Shown piece by piece: positions 8,538-16,644 of a stretch of 40,407 nt of DNA. Source of the DNA: an uncultured Acidimicrobiales bacterium (GTDB lineage: Bacteria > Actinomycetota > Acidimicrobiia > Acidimicrobiales > AC-14); NCBI GenBank assembly GCA_902805665.1, contig CADCTB010000213.1:1-40407 (forward strand), written 5' to 3'. The notes under the pieces were generated by a model. That model was not told the origin of the DNA, did not search any database, and saw only the letters and a list, made by a program, of their open reading frames with translations. Numbering within the stretch: position 1 is the stretch's first letter; each line of letters opens with the position of its first letter. The translations under genes were made by a program, and so were the position numbers.

Positions 8538-8987
8538 TCAGGTCTGGACTCTGCGGTAGACGAGGTCGAAGTCGGTCGCGTAGTTCGTGCCGTCCTCGGC
8601 GATCTCCCAGCGTCCGGTGATCGTGTTCCCGTCGTCGCTGAAGGTCGCGGTGAAGCGCTGGGCGAACGGCTCGCCCTCCCGCCAGAGCTTCCACTCGCCG
8701 TCGCCGATGCTCATCTCGTACACGCGGCAGACGCCGCGCTCGTCGGAGTACAGCTGGAAGTACGTTCCGTTGGCCGCATCGCATCCGATGACGGAGACGT
8801 TGTCCGGCGCCTCGGGCAGGTCGGCGGTCCCCCGCTCGACCACATGAGCCCCCGAGGCGTGCCACTCGAAGGTGACCCTTCCGCCCCCCGGCCAGGGCTC
8901 ACCGCCGGGCCATCTCGCCTCCAAGGCCCACTCGCCGACCAGAGGCTCGAGCCGGCGTAGCGCCTGCTCCGCGGTTAGTTGATCCAT
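8538..8987 (-). CDS. DUF1579-like beta-barrel protein
   Basis: A 149-residue protein with the outline of a small lipocalin/nitrobindin-like barrel: LEPLVGEWALEARWPGG at the start, FEWHASGAHVVERG, YFQLYSDERGVCRVYEMS, FSDDGNTITGRWEIAEDG, then a final DFDLVYRRV strand. These match the DUF1579 pattern, whose function is unknown. The ATG at 8987 has AAGGAG about 8 nt upstream. It lies upstream of the methyltransferase on the same strand with a 34-nt gap, so they may be co-transcribed. Confidence 0.7.
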   Translation of the reverse strand: MDQLTAEQALRRLEPLVGEWALEARWPGGEPWPGGGRVTFEWHASGAHVVERGTADLPEAPDNVSVIGCDAANGTYFQLYSDERGVCRVYEMSIGDGEWKLWREGEPFAQRFTATFSDDGNTITGRWEIAEDGTNYATDFDLVYRRVQT

Positions 8988-9170
8988 CGATCCGCTCCTT
9001 CCTCGGGGGCCGTCACCGGATACGACGCCCGCCGAGGACGGAACTCGTCGGTGGGCCGCGCTCGGGCCCGGGCCACCGGCGGCTGTATCGTCGCCCTCGC
9101 CGCTGACCCCGCCCTTGCACGCGTCTTGACGCTGTCTGTCGTCCGGTGTGTCGGGGGAACGGAGGAGTGC

Positions 9171-9473
9171 ATGGGACGGGAGTCAATCGAACCGGTGTTG
9201 TGGGCGGTCGCCGGCTGCCTGTTCGAGGTGTCCCTACCCGAGCGGGCGGGCACCAGCTGGCACTGGGCCGATCCCCCGCCCGGGGTCACCCTCCTCGGCG
9301 AGTCGGTGCGGGGGGACCAGCGGCACTTCCGCTTCCGAGCCGAGGCCGAGGGCGCCGCGCGGGGCGAGGTCGCCCTGCGGTTCCGCGCCCGGACGACGGA
9401 GCGGGCGGTCCTCCTGCGGAGCGTCGTCGTCCACGTCGCCCCCGAGCAGGATCCGACCGAGCCGGGCACCTAG
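9171..9473 (+). CDS. Small beta-rich protein, possibly chagasin-like
   Basis: A 100-residue protein, all beta by pattern: LFEVSLPERAGTSWHWADP, VTLLGESVRGDQRHFRFRA, EVALRFRARTTERAVLLR, VVVHVAP. The order of strands and the AGTSWHW turn recall the chagasin/ICP family of cysteine peptidase inhibitors, where NPTTGYxW occupies that place, but the central GxGG and RPW motifs are not convincing. GGAGG lies 5 nt before ATG 9171, which decides the start against an in-frame ATG at 8979. No signal peptide is seen. It converges with the subtilase gene, whose stop overlaps this stop by 4 nt. Confidence 0.6.
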   Translation: MGRESIEPVLWAVAGCLFEVSLPERAGTSWHWADPPPGVTLLGESVRGDQRHFRFRAEAEGAARGEVALRFRARTTERAVLLRSVVVHVAPEQDPTEPGT

Positions 9474-10627
9474 GACGAACGCCGCCTCCAGAGCGCCAGA
9501 GTGGCGACCGCGGCCACCACGGCGAGGACGGCCGCGATTCCCGCCACCAGTGGGCTCACATCGTCGTCCGGAGCAGCCACGGCCGCCGGGGGACCAGCGG
9601 AGGCAGGTGCGGTCGACGGGACGGCCCGGGCCGTGACCGCGGCGCGGGCGTCGAGACGGCCGCGGCAGCCCAGGCCGCAGTCACCGGAGTGGTCGAGGGT
9701 GCGCAGAAGGCGCTCGACCGCGTCCGACGGGCTGAGGCCCTGGGCCAGGAGCAGCGCCAGCGCCCCGCTGACGTGGGGAGCGGCCATCGACGTGCCGGCC
9801 ACCCATTCGTACCGACCACCCGGGATGGGGGAGATGACGTCCTGGCCGGGGCCGTCTCCGTTTCCTCCAGGGGCGACCAGGCCCCACATGGCGTTGCCCA
9901 GGGACGTGGAGTAACGCGGCACACCGCCCTTGATGTCGGTGGAGCCCACCACCACGGCGTGCAGGTCCCCGTAGTCGGCGCTGCCCTGGCCGTTCAGGTC
10001 GTCGTAGTTACCTGCGGCGAGCACGGGTATCGCCCCCCTGCTCCACGCGTACTCGATGCCAGGTCGGAGCGGGGTGCCGAGGCGGGAGACGATGACCAGG
10101 TCCGGCTCACCCAGGCTGAGGTTGACGATGCGGGCGCCCTTGTCGACGACCCACTGAATGGCCCGGTTGATGTCCTCGGTGACCCCGCTCCCGTCGTCGC
10201 CGAGGACCCGGGCCACGACCAGGCGGGCGTCGGGAGCCACCCCTGCGATCCCGGCGCTGTTGTCGGTCCTGGCCGCGGCAATGCCGGCGACAGCCGTCCC
10301 GTGCCCGTCCCGGTCCCTGGCCGTACCCTCCCGGCACGTGCCGCCCAGGCAGTCGGCCTGGGCGTCGATCTTCCCGGCCAGGTCCGGATGCGAGGCGTCG
10401 ATGCCCGAATCGACGATGCCGATCACCACGCCTTTCCCGGTCGACACCGTCCACGCGTCGGCTGCGCCGATCTGGGTCAGGTTCCACTGCTCGGCGAAGT
10501 ACCGGTCGTTGCTGGCGGCCCTGCCCGACCCTGCCCCTGCGCCGGCCGCCGCCGCCCAGAGGACCAGGACGGCGCACACGCCGACGCCCACTGCTCGCAC
10601 CCGGCGTCCTCGGTTCCGCTTGCCCAT
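9470..10627 (-). CDS. Secreted membrane-anchored subtilisin-like serine protease (mycosin type)
   Basis: A 385-residue S8 peptidase. A basic N-terminus (GKRNRGRRVR) and a hydrophobic stretch form a signal peptide (about 1-35). The catalytic triad is D73 in GIVDSGID, H109 in DRDGHGTAVAGIAA and S280 in AGTSMAAPHVSGALA; the oxyanion Asn is in VLAAGNYDD (N207). A second hydrophobic segment, DVSPLVAGIAAVLAVVAAV (about 353-371), followed by LWRRRSS forms a C-terminal anchor, as in mycosins. No ESX/type VII genes are nearby. AGAGGA precedes the ATG at 10627. It is divergent from the PknB-like kinase over 96 nt, so the two may share control of cell-envelope processes. Confidence 0.9.
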   Translation of the reverse strand: MGKRNRGRRVRAVGVGVCAVLVLWAAAAGAGAGSGRAASNDRYFAEQWNLTQIGAADAWTVSTGKGVVIGIVDSGIDASHPDLAGKIDAQADCLGGTCREGTARDRDGHGTAVAGIAAARTDNSAGIAGVAPDARLVVARVLGDDGSGVTEDINRAIQWVVDKGARIVNLSLGEPDLVIVSRLGTPLRPGIEYAWSRGAIPVLAAGNYDDLNGQGSADYGDLHAVVVGSTDIKGGVPRYSTSLGNAMWGLVAPGGNGDGPGQDVISPIPGGRYEWVAGTSMAAPHVSGALALLLAQGLSPSDAVERLLRTLDHSGDCGLGCRGRLDARAAVTARAVPSTAPASAGPPAAVAAPDDDVSPLVAGIAAVLAVVAAVATLALWRRRSS

Positions 10628-10723
10628 CGACGTCCTCTGCTCGCAGCCGTACCCGTGGAGCTTGGCATCCCCTCCTGAGGTGCGCCTGCCGGAGAGGCCG
10701 CACGGTCTCCTAGGCTGCGTCCC

Positions 10724-12184
10724 GTGGCAGAGCGGGTCCTTGGAGGGCGGTACGAGATCGTCCGTCACCTGGCCCGGGGCGGAATGGCCGAGGTGTACGT
10801 GGCCGAGGACCAGCTCCTCAACCGCGTCGTCGCCCTGAAGCTGCTGTTTCCCGAGCTGGCCCGCGACGAGGCGTTCGTGGAGCGCTTCCGCCGCGAGGCT
10901 CGGGCGGCGGCGAGCCTGAACCATCACAACATCGTGTCCGTGTACGACTTCGGCGGGGACGAGGACTCCTGGTTCATCGTCATGGAGTACGTCGAGGGCC
11001 TGACGCTCCGCGACATCATCCGCCAAAACGGCCCGATGGACCCGGCCCGGGCGGCCGAGCTGGCCAGCGAGGTGGCCGCGGCCCTGGCCGCGGCCCATGC
11101 CCAGGGCATCGTCCACCGCGACGTCAAGCCGGCCAACGTCCTCATCGCCGCCGATACGGGCACGGTCAAGGTGGCCGACTTCGGGATCGCCCGAGCGGCC
11201 AATGTCCGCCAGGGGCTCACCATGCCGGGCACGGTGCTCGGCACCGCGTCCTACCTGTCGCCCGAGCAGGCCCAGGGCGCCGAAGTCGACCACCGCAGCG
11301 ACATCTACTCCCTCGGGATGGTCCTGTGGGAGATGTTGACCGGAAAGGCGCCGTTCACCGGCGACAGCCCGGTGGCCATCGCCTATCAGCAACTCAGCCA
11401 GACCGCCCCGCCCCCCTCGACCCACAACCCCCGGGTCCCCCCGGCGCTCGACGCCGTGGTCATGAAGGCCATGTCCAAGGATCCGGCGGCGCGGCAGGCC
11501 TCGGCCGAGGAGCTGCGGTCCGACCTGCTCGACATCGACCGGGCGGTCGGCGATCCCGACGCCACTGCGGCGATCGTCTCGCCCGTGACGGCCGTCGGGG
11601 ACTCCACGACCGTGATGGCCGGATCGTCCACCTCCGTGCTGCCGCCCGCCGCCCAGGAGCGGTACGTCGAGCGGGTGCCCGCCGGACCGGTCCCCGCCGA
11701 TGTCTACCGGCGCCGCCGGGCCGCAGTGATCGGCGCGCTCGCCCTCCTCGCCCTCGTCGTCATAGCCATCCTCGTCCTTTCGAGTGGTGACGACGACCGG
11801 GGGACCGTCGCGGTGCCGAGCGTGGTGGGCCTGAGCGTGGCGGACGCCACCCGTTCCCTCGACGACGCCGGCCTCAAGGCGCAGGTCACCGAACGCGACT
11901 CGCCGCTGGCGGCCAATCAGGTCGCCGACCAGGACCCCGACGCCGGCGTGATGATCAGCCGGGGGGCCACCGTGACCCTGTTCGTACCCAGGGCCGCGCC
12001 GACCACCACCGTACGCCCGACGACGAGCGCCCCCGTGACCACCGCGCCCGCGACCACCACCCCCACCACCCAGGCGCCGGCCACCACCCAGGCCCCGACC
12101 ACTGCCCCGACCACGACCCGCCCGGCGCCCACCACGACGGTCGTGGTCCCGACCACGTCGGCGGTGACGACCACGAGGCCGTAG
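10724..12184 (+). CDS. PknB-like transmembrane Ser/Thr protein kinase with one PASTA domain
   Basis: A 486-residue receptor kinase. The kinase domain (about 10-270) has the glycine loop LARGGMAEVY, the lysine in VVALKLL (K39), the catalytic loop HRDVKPANV and the DFGIA motif. A single transmembrane helix, AAVIGALALLALVVIAILVL (about 332-351), leads to one extracellular PASTA domain (VPSVVGLSVADATRSLDDAG...VTLFVP), then a Thr/Pro-rich tail. Typical PknB proteins carry three or four PASTA repeats, so this one is short. It presumably senses muropeptides or envelope state. The start is GTG 10724. The following gene also encodes a Thr/Pro-rich exported protein. Confidence 0.92.
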   Translation: MAERVLGGRYEIVRHLARGGMAEVYVAEDQLLNRVVALKLLFPELARDEAFVERFRREARAAASLNHHNIVSVYDFGGDEDSWFIVMEYVEGLTLRDIIRQNGPMDPARAAELASEVAAALAAAHAQGIVHRDVKPANVLIAADTGTVKVADFGIARAANVRQGLTMPGTVLGTASYLSPEQAQGAEVDHRSDIYSLGMVLWEMLTGKAPFTGDSPVAIAYQQLSQTAPPPSTHNPRVPPALDAVVMKAMSKDPAARQASAEELRSDLLDIDRAVGDPDATAAIVSPVTAVGDSTTVMAGSSTSVLPPAAQERYVERVPAGPVPADVYRRRRAAVIGALALLALVVIAILVLSSGDDDRGTVAVPSVVGLSVADATRSLDDAGLKAQVTERDSPLAANQVADQDPDAGVMISRGATVTLFVPRAAPTTTVRPTTSAPVTTAPATTTPTTQAPATTQAPTTAPTTTRPAPTTTVVVPTTSAVTTTRP

Positions 12185-12243
12185 CCGGGCGACCCACCCT
12201 CCGCAGCCCACCGGGCTCCGGCGGCTAGCCTTTCCCCTCATTC

Positions 12244-12807
12244 ATGGGGAGGAACGCGGCTTTCGGCCGCCCACAGGCGCATGAGCGGCTGCGCGAGTGG
12301 TGGTTCGCCCAGAGCAGGAAGACCCGGAACAACATCGTGCTGGCCGCGGTCGTCGGCACCATATCGGTGGCTCTCGTCATGGCGGCGACGTCCGGTGACG
12401 CGGCAAGAACCAGCCCGCGGGGGATCACGAACAGGCCCAGTCTCACCCTGGCCCCGGCGGTGACCACCACCTCGACAACGCTGCTCGGGAGCCTCTTCGC
12501 CGCGGTCGAGCCCTCCACCTCGACCACCACCAGCACCGTCGCGGTGGCGACCACGGTCACCTCTGCGCCGCCCGTCCGTTCGTCAACCCCGCCGGCGCCG
12601 GCAACCACCGTGCCCAGTCCGGGCGTGACGATCACGGAGGTGCCCACCACTGTCCCCCCCACGACGCCGGTGACGACTCCGCCCGTGACGACGACCGCGC
12701 CTCCCATCACTGTCCCCCCGGTCACCACGACCCGACCGGCGCCGACGACGACGCCCACCACGGCTGCCCCGGTCGTACGGTTGTCGCCCGTCCTCGGTCC
12801 CGGCTAG
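12244..12807 (+). CDS. Thr/Pro-rich single-pass membrane protein of unknown function
   Basis: 187 residues. A short basic cytoplasmic segment (HERLREWWFAQSRKTRNN) is followed by one hydrophobic helix, IVLAAVVGTISVALVMAA (about 31-48). The remaining 130 residues are almost only Thr, Pro, Val, Ser and Ala with runs such as TTVPPTTPVTTPPVTTTAPP. This looks like an extracellular, extended, possibly O-mannosylated stalk with no globular domain. The tail composition closely resembles that of the kinase before it. The gene lies 59 nt after the kinase and 8 nt before the glycosyltransferase, suggesting a joint transcript. I do not recognise a family. Confidence 0.65.
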   Translation: MGRNAAFGRPQAHERLREWWFAQSRKTRNNIVLAAVVGTISVALVMAATSGDAARTSPRGITNRPSLTLAPAVTTTSTTLLGSLFAAVEPSTSTTTSTVAVATTVTSAPPVRSSTPPAPATTVPSPGVTITEVPTTVPPTTPVTTPPVTTTAPPITVPPVTTTRPAPTTTPTTAAPVVRLSPVLGPG

Positions 12808-12815
12808 CGGCGGCA

Positions 12816-13808
12816 ATGCCGCGCCTGCGGGTGCTGACGTGGCACGTCCACGGCAACTACCTCTGGTACCTCTCGTCGATCCCTCACGACATCTTCCTCC
12901 CGGTGCGGGCGGGGGCGCCTGAGGGCTACGGGGGCCGGGGGGCGAGCTTCACGTGGCCCGACAACGTGCACGAGGTGCCGGCGGAGGCGGTGCGCGACCT
13001 CGAGGTCGACGTGGTCGTCACCCAGTCGCACCGCAACTGGCTGGAGGACCGTCCGGCCATCCTGTCGCCCGCCCAGCTCGGCCTTCCCCACGTCCACATC
13101 GAGCACGACCCTCCCCGGGCGTCGCCGACCGACACCCCACACCCCATCGACGATCCGTCGGTGCTGATCGTCCACGTCACGCCCTTCAACCGCCTCATGT
13201 GGGACAGCGGCCGCAGCCCGACCCGGGTCATCGAGCACGGTGTCACCGTGCCGGAGACGGCCAGATACACCGGCGAGCTGGAACGGGGTCTCGTGGTGGT
13301 GAACGGGCTCTCCAAGCGGGGTCGCCGTCTCGGCTCCGACGTGTTCGAGGAGGTGCGGCGGTCCGTGCCGCTCGACCTGGTCGGGATGCAGTCCGAGGCC
13401 GCGGGCGGTCTGGGCGAGGTGCCGCCCACCGAGCTGGCCGCCTTCGAGGCCCGGTACCGCTTCTTCTTCAACCCCATCCGCTGGACCAGCCTGGGCCTTG
13501 CCGTGTGCGAGGCGATGATGGTCGGGCTGCCGATCGTCGCCCTGGCCACCACCGAGATGGCAACGGTGGTGGAGAACGGGGTGTCAGGGTTCGTGGACAC
13601 CGATGTGGACCGCCTCGTCGGCCGTATGCACCAACTTCTGGGCGATCCCGGCCTGGCCCGGGAGCTGGGCGAGGGGGCCAGGCGAGCTGCGCGGCAGCGG
13701 TTCTCGATCGACCGCTTCGCCGCCGACTGGGACGCCACCCTCCGCGATGTGGCTCAGCCGGCGGCGGGGACAACCGAGCGCACGAACTCGTCGACCCTGC
13801 GAACGTAG
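12816..13808 (+). CDS. Glycosyltransferase, GT4-like
   Basis: A 330-residue GT-B glycosyltransferase. The N-terminal half starts VLTWHVHGNYLWYLS and contains VDVVVTQSHRNW. The C-terminal nucleotide-sugar half has VVVNGLSKRGRRLGSDVFEE and the family signature LGLAVCEAMMVGLPIVALA with EMATVVENGVSGF. Domains are compact compared with the usual 370-400 residues. The acceptor is unknown; modification of an envelope glycan or of Thr-rich proteins encoded upstream is conceivable. The last 18 codons overlap the end of the convergent hydrolase gene (13754-13808), so either C-terminus could be shorter in truth. Confidence 0.82.
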   Translation: MPRLRVLTWHVHGNYLWYLSSIPHDIFLPVRAGAPEGYGGRGASFTWPDNVHEVPAEAVRDLEVDVVVTQSHRNWLEDRPAILSPAQLGLPHVHIEHDPPRASPTDTPHPIDDPSVLIVHVTPFNRLMWDSGRSPTRVIEHGVTVPETARYTGELERGLVVVNGLSKRGRRLGSDVFEEVRRSVPLDLVGMQSEAAGGLGEVPPTELAAFEARYRFFFNPIRWTSLGLAVCEAMMVGLPIVALATTEMATVVENGVSGFVDTDVDRLVGRMHQLLGDPGLARELGEGARRAARQRFSIDRFAADWDATLRDVAQPAAGTTERTNSSTLRT

Positions 13809-14584
13809 TCCGCCCGATCGGTGTCGAACGCCTTGGTGTGGCGGACGCCGGGCAGCAACCACAGCCGGCCGTTGGTGAGTTCGGCGAGCCGGGTGCCGTC
13901 GGACGGCGGGATCGTCCGGTCGCCGGTGCCCTGGATGATGAACGCCGGAACGTCGAACCGGCGTCGGTCGATCTCCTGCGCCAGCGCCACGAGGTCCGCC
14001 CCTCCGCTCACCAGGGGGTACAGCAAGGGGAGCAGGTTGGTGACGACGTAGGGCACGTGGGCCCGGAAGGCCACCACGCTGCGGAAGCCGGTGAAGCCGC
14101 TGTCCGCCACGATCGCCGCCGGTGTGGTCCCCCGGGCGACGGCGGTCAGCGAGGCGAACGCCCCGCCCGAGAACCCGAGGATCACCGCGGGCACCTGCTG
14201 GGTGTCGCCGACCCATCGCACGGCGTCGTCGACCTCAGCGGCCTCCCGCTCACCGCCGCCGTAGCGCCGGGCGCCCGTGACGTAGCCCAGGTCCACGAAC
14301 AACAGGCCGTAGCCCAGCTGGCGGAGGGGTGGGCCGATCTCGACCGTGGCGGTGCGATTGCCGCCGTAGCCGTGCACGACCACGATCACCGGCCGCCGGG
14401 GCTCTCCGGCCACGTACCAGGCGGGAAGGCCGTCGCCGTAGGTCACGTTGTCGAACGCGAGCCCCACCGACGCCGGGTCGGGCGTCTGCCTGAGGTCCAC
14501 GCCCCCACGGGCGATCTTGGTGGCCGCATACGCGTTGAGTGTGAACCAGGCGGTGACAGCAGCGGCCAGAAGGCCGATCCCCAC
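13754..14584 (-). CDS. Membrane-anchored alpha/beta hydrolase
   Basis: A 276-residue alpha/beta hydrolase of the BAAT/DLH-like type. A hydrophobic N-terminal segment (GLLAAAVTAWFTL) acts as a signal anchor. The oxyanion strand is VIVVVHGYGGNRTA, the nucleophile elbow GFSGGA (Ser), the acid probably D in IIQGTGDRTIPP, and the His lies in PGVRHTKAFD. The substrate is unknown. It starts (GTG) 23 nt after the MarR-family gene stop on the same strand, implying a MarR-controlled two-gene unit. Its 3' end overlaps the glycosyltransferase gene by 55 nt. Confidence 0.82.
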   Translation of the reverse strand: MGIGLLAAAVTAWFTLNAYAATKIARGGVDLRQTPDPASVGLAFDNVTYGDGLPAWYVAGEPRRPVIVVVHGYGGNRTATVEIGPPLRQLGYGLLFVDLGYVTGARRYGGGEREAAEVDDAVRWVGDTQQVPAVILGFSGGAFASLTAVARGTTPAAIVADSGFTGFRSVVAFRAHVPYVVTNLLPLLYPLVSGGADLVALAQEIDRRRFDVPAFIIQGTGDRTIPPSDGTRLAELTNGRLWLLPGVRHTKAFDTDRADYVRRVDEFVRSVVPAAG

Positions 14585-14607
14585 CCGGCGAGGCCAGCGG
14601 CGGCGGC

Positions 14608-15099
14608 TCAGGTGCGGGCTGGGGGCGGGCTCTGGCCGACGGAGCTCTCGACGACAGCGTTCAGGGACTTCGTGAAGGTCTCCAGGTCCTCGCTGCTCAG
14701 CTGGGAGAGGAAGTGGCGGCGGACGCCTTCCACGTGGGTGGGCGCCGACTGTTCGAGCCGGCTCCGCCCGGCAGGTGTGAGCACGGCGTAGACGCCCCGA
14801 CGGTCGGTGGGGCAGCTACGCCGTTCGACCAGGCCGGACTCGACGAGGCGGTCGAGGCGGCGGGTGAGCCCGCTGCGGGAAACCAGCGTGCGGGCGGCCA
14901 ATTCGGTCATGCGCAGCTCGCCCGTGGGCTCAGCCGAGAGGTGCACCAGGATCTCGTAGTCCGCCAGTGAGATGCCGTGTCCGGTGAGCTCGGAGTCGAG
15001 GCGCTCCATCAGCCGGATGCTGGCGCGCAGGAACGCCTGCCACGCCTCCATCTCCCTTTCGTTCAACCACGCCGCCGTCGCCGTCACCACGACCTCCAC
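14608..15099 (-). CDS. MarR-family transcriptional regulator
   Basis: A 163-residue MarR protein. A helical dimerisation start (EREMEAWQAFLRASIRLMER) leads to the winged helix: ISLADYEILVHLS, LRMTELAARTLVSRSGLTRR recognition region, then the wing SCPTDRRGVYAVLTPAGR. Members are repressors released by small phenolics or oxidants. It is divergent from an SDR gene over about 71 nt and followed by a hydrolase gene 23 nt downstream, both plausible targets. The intergenic stretch holds TTGTGCAA at 15121-15128, a weak operator-like half-symmetric site that I would not call firmly. Confidence 0.88.
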   Translation of the reverse strand: MEVVVTATAAWLNEREMEAWQAFLRASIRLMERLDSELTGHGISLADYEILVHLSAEPTGELRMTELAARTLVSRSGLTRRLDRLVESGLVERRSCPTDRRGVYAVLTPAGRSRLEQSAPTHVEGVRRHFLSQLSSEDLETFTKSLNAVVESSVGQSPPPART

Positions 15100-15170
15100 G
15101 GTATCCCTCCCCCTGGCGGTTTGTGCAATCGACCGGCCGGGTACCGGTGGGCCAGGTGGGAAACGTCGAC

Positions 15171-15848
15171 ATGGGGACAGTGCTGGTGACCGGCGGGTCG
15201 TCCGGCTTGGGCGCCGCGGTGGCCCTTGCGGTCGAACGCGCCGGCGGCACGCCCGTCGTGCTCGACCGCGTCCCGCCGCCCTCCGGCGCCGTCCACGAGA
15301 TCGTCGACCTGGCCGACGGCCGGGCCGCGGAGGCCGCGGTCCGCCGAGTGCTCGGGCGTCATCCCGACCTGAGGGCGGTGGTCACCGCCGCCGGGACCGA
15401 CGCCTGCGGCCGCCTGGAAGACGTCGCCGGCGACGACTGGGAGCGGGTGGTGAACGTCAACCTCCTCGGCACGGTGGCCGTCGTCCGCGCCGCTCTTCCC
15501 ACCTTGGCAGCCAACGACGGACGGGTGGTGACCGTGGCCTCCACGCTCGGGCTGCGGGCGCTGAGCGACGCCACCGCCTACTGCGCCAGCAAGTTCGCCG
15601 TCGTCGGCTTCACCAGGGCACTGGCCGCCGAGACCGCAGGGCGGGTCGGCGTGACCCTGCTCATCCCGGGCGGAATGCAGACCGCCTTCTTCGACAGTCG
15701 GGACGAGCGCTACAAGCCTCCGCCCGACGCCAAGCTGAACCGCCCGGAAGATGTCGCCGACGCCGTCGTCTTCGCCCTGAGCCAGCCGCCGGGATGCGAG
15801 GTCCGGGAGCTGGTCGTGTGCCCGTCGCTCGAGACCTCCTGGCCTTGA
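15171..15848 (+). CDS. Short-chain dehydrogenase/reductase
   Basis: A 225-residue classical SDR. The cofactor motif TGGSSGLGAA lies at about 6-15, the structural NVNLLGT in the middle, the catalytic Ser in VASTLGLRA, and Tyr-Lys as AYCASK. The residue after strand 2 is Asp (VVLDRV), favouring NAD(H) over NADP(H). The late PGGMQTAFF motif is typical. The substrate is unknown. ATG 15171 starts directly at the first beta strand; the open frame extends to 15123, adding 16 residues without homology. It is divergent from the MarR gene. Confidence 0.85.
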   Translation: MGTVLVTGGSSGLGAAVALAVERAGGTPVVLDRVPPPSGAVHEIVDLADGRAAEAAVRRVLGRHPDLRAVVTAAGTDACGRLEDVAGDDWERVVNVNLLGTVAVVRAALPTLAANDGRVVTVASTLGLRALSDATAYCASKFAVVGFTRALAAETAGRVGVTLLIPGGMQTAFFDSRDERYKPPPDAKLNRPEDVADAVVFALSQPPGCEVRELVVCPSLETSWP

Positions 15849-15929
15849 GCGGACACGACGGAAGCGTCCGCATCAGCACCTGATCCTCCCGGCGGAGCAA
15901 TGATGGACCCGAGACCGAGGGAGAAGACC

Positions 15930-16253
15930 ATGCCGAACCACGAGAGCAGTTGGGAGCCTCACGACCACGAGGCGGTCGTCCACGCCCACCGGCACTATCA
16001 CGTGACCCACAACTACCGGGACATGACCGGCGGGTTCGAGCACCTCAGCTCGGAGCACGAGCACGAGCACGACCACGCGGCACTGAGCCACAGCCACCAC
16101 CCCCACGAGGACTTCGACGCCGAGCACGCGGGCGAGGCCCATGTGCACGACCACGCCGCTCCGGTCGACGGTGGCGCCGAGGCGGCAGCCGCCAAGCCCA
16201 AGAAGGCGGCGGCCAAGAAGACCACCAAGGCGGCGGCCACGCCGGGCAGCTGA
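15930..16253 (+). CDS. Histidine-rich protein with Lys/Ala tail
   Basis: A 107-residue hydrophilic protein. Residues 1-85 are packed with His, Glu and Asp (HAHRHYHVTHNY, EHEHEHDHAALSHSHHPHE, EAHVHDHA), and the C-terminus is Lys/Ala-rich (KPKKAAAKKTTKAAA), like histone H1-type tails. Binding of Zn, Ni or Co by the first part and of nucleic acid by the tail would be in keeping, but neither is shown. GAGGGAG at 15917-15923 is 6 nt before ATG 15930; the upstream ATG 15900 is less well placed. The pattern WEPHDHEAVVHAHRHYHVTH matches a conserved actinobacterial protein of unknown function that I have seen before. Confidence 0.75.
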   Translation: MPNHESSWEPHDHEAVVHAHRHYHVTHNYRDMTGGFEHLSSEHEHEHDHAALSHSHHPHEDFDAEHAGEAHVHDHAAPVDGGAEAAAAKPKKAAAKKTTKAAATPGS

Positions 16254-16291
16254 GCACCCTGACGGTCCCAAGGCGGGCGGCAGCTGCGGCG

Positions 16292-16609
16292 ATGTTGGTG
16301 CTCCTGTCCGCCTGCTCGTCCGGCGACTTCAGCTCCGGGCCTCCACCGCCGACGACCACCACCACCCTGGCGCCCGAGGTCACCCATCGGGTCGTCATCG
16401 CCACGTTCACCCCGAGCGCCCGGATCATCAACCTCGCCCAGCCGGTGGCCGGCTTCACCACCGTGGCGCTCGCCGCCGACACCGAGATCGTGAGGGCCGA
16501 CGGGTCGGCGGCCGGCGCCACAGATCTGGTGCCGCGGGCGAGCGTCGAGGTCACTGGACGGCCCGGCGCCCCCGGCACCCTCGTCGCCCGGCGGATCGTG
16601 CTGCGCTGA
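16292..16609 (+). CDS. Small lipoprotein, DUF5666-like
   Basis: About 105 residues from ATG 16292. It opens with MLVLLSACSS, a lipobox-like LSAC, then a Pro/Thr linker and a small beta domain: VATFTP-type strand, FTTVALAADTEIVRADGSA, then RASVEVTGRPGAPGTLVARRIVLR. This repeats the DUF5666 pattern of an oligonucleotide/OB-like fold. From this ATG the signal peptide lacks its basic n-region, while the frame upstream encodes VPRRAAAAA, so initiation at a nonstandard codon near 16259 is likely. It follows the His-rich gene closely. Confidence 0.6.
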   Translation: MLVLLSACSSGDFSSGPPPPTTTTTLAPEVTHRVVIATFTPSARIINLAQPVAGFTTVALAADTEIVRADGSAAGATDLVPRASVEVTGRPGAPGTLVARRIVLR

Positions 16610-16644
16610 GTTAGAGAGCGGCCACCGCATAGCCTCGTCCAGCG

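Noticed and set aside
12000-12180. ACC-rich repetitive DNA at the end of the kinase gene, and similar at 12640-12770
   Set aside because: Codes for Thr/Pro low-complexity tails in frame; not a CRISPR array or a separate DNA repeat element.
9470-12241. 923-codon version of the subtilase gene
   Set aside because: The upstream part is antisense to the kinase gene; the signal peptide start at 10627 has a ribosome site.
15121-15128. TTGTGCAA as a MarR operator
   Set aside because: Only half-symmetric and short; could occur by chance. Mentioned in the MarR entry, not called as a feature.
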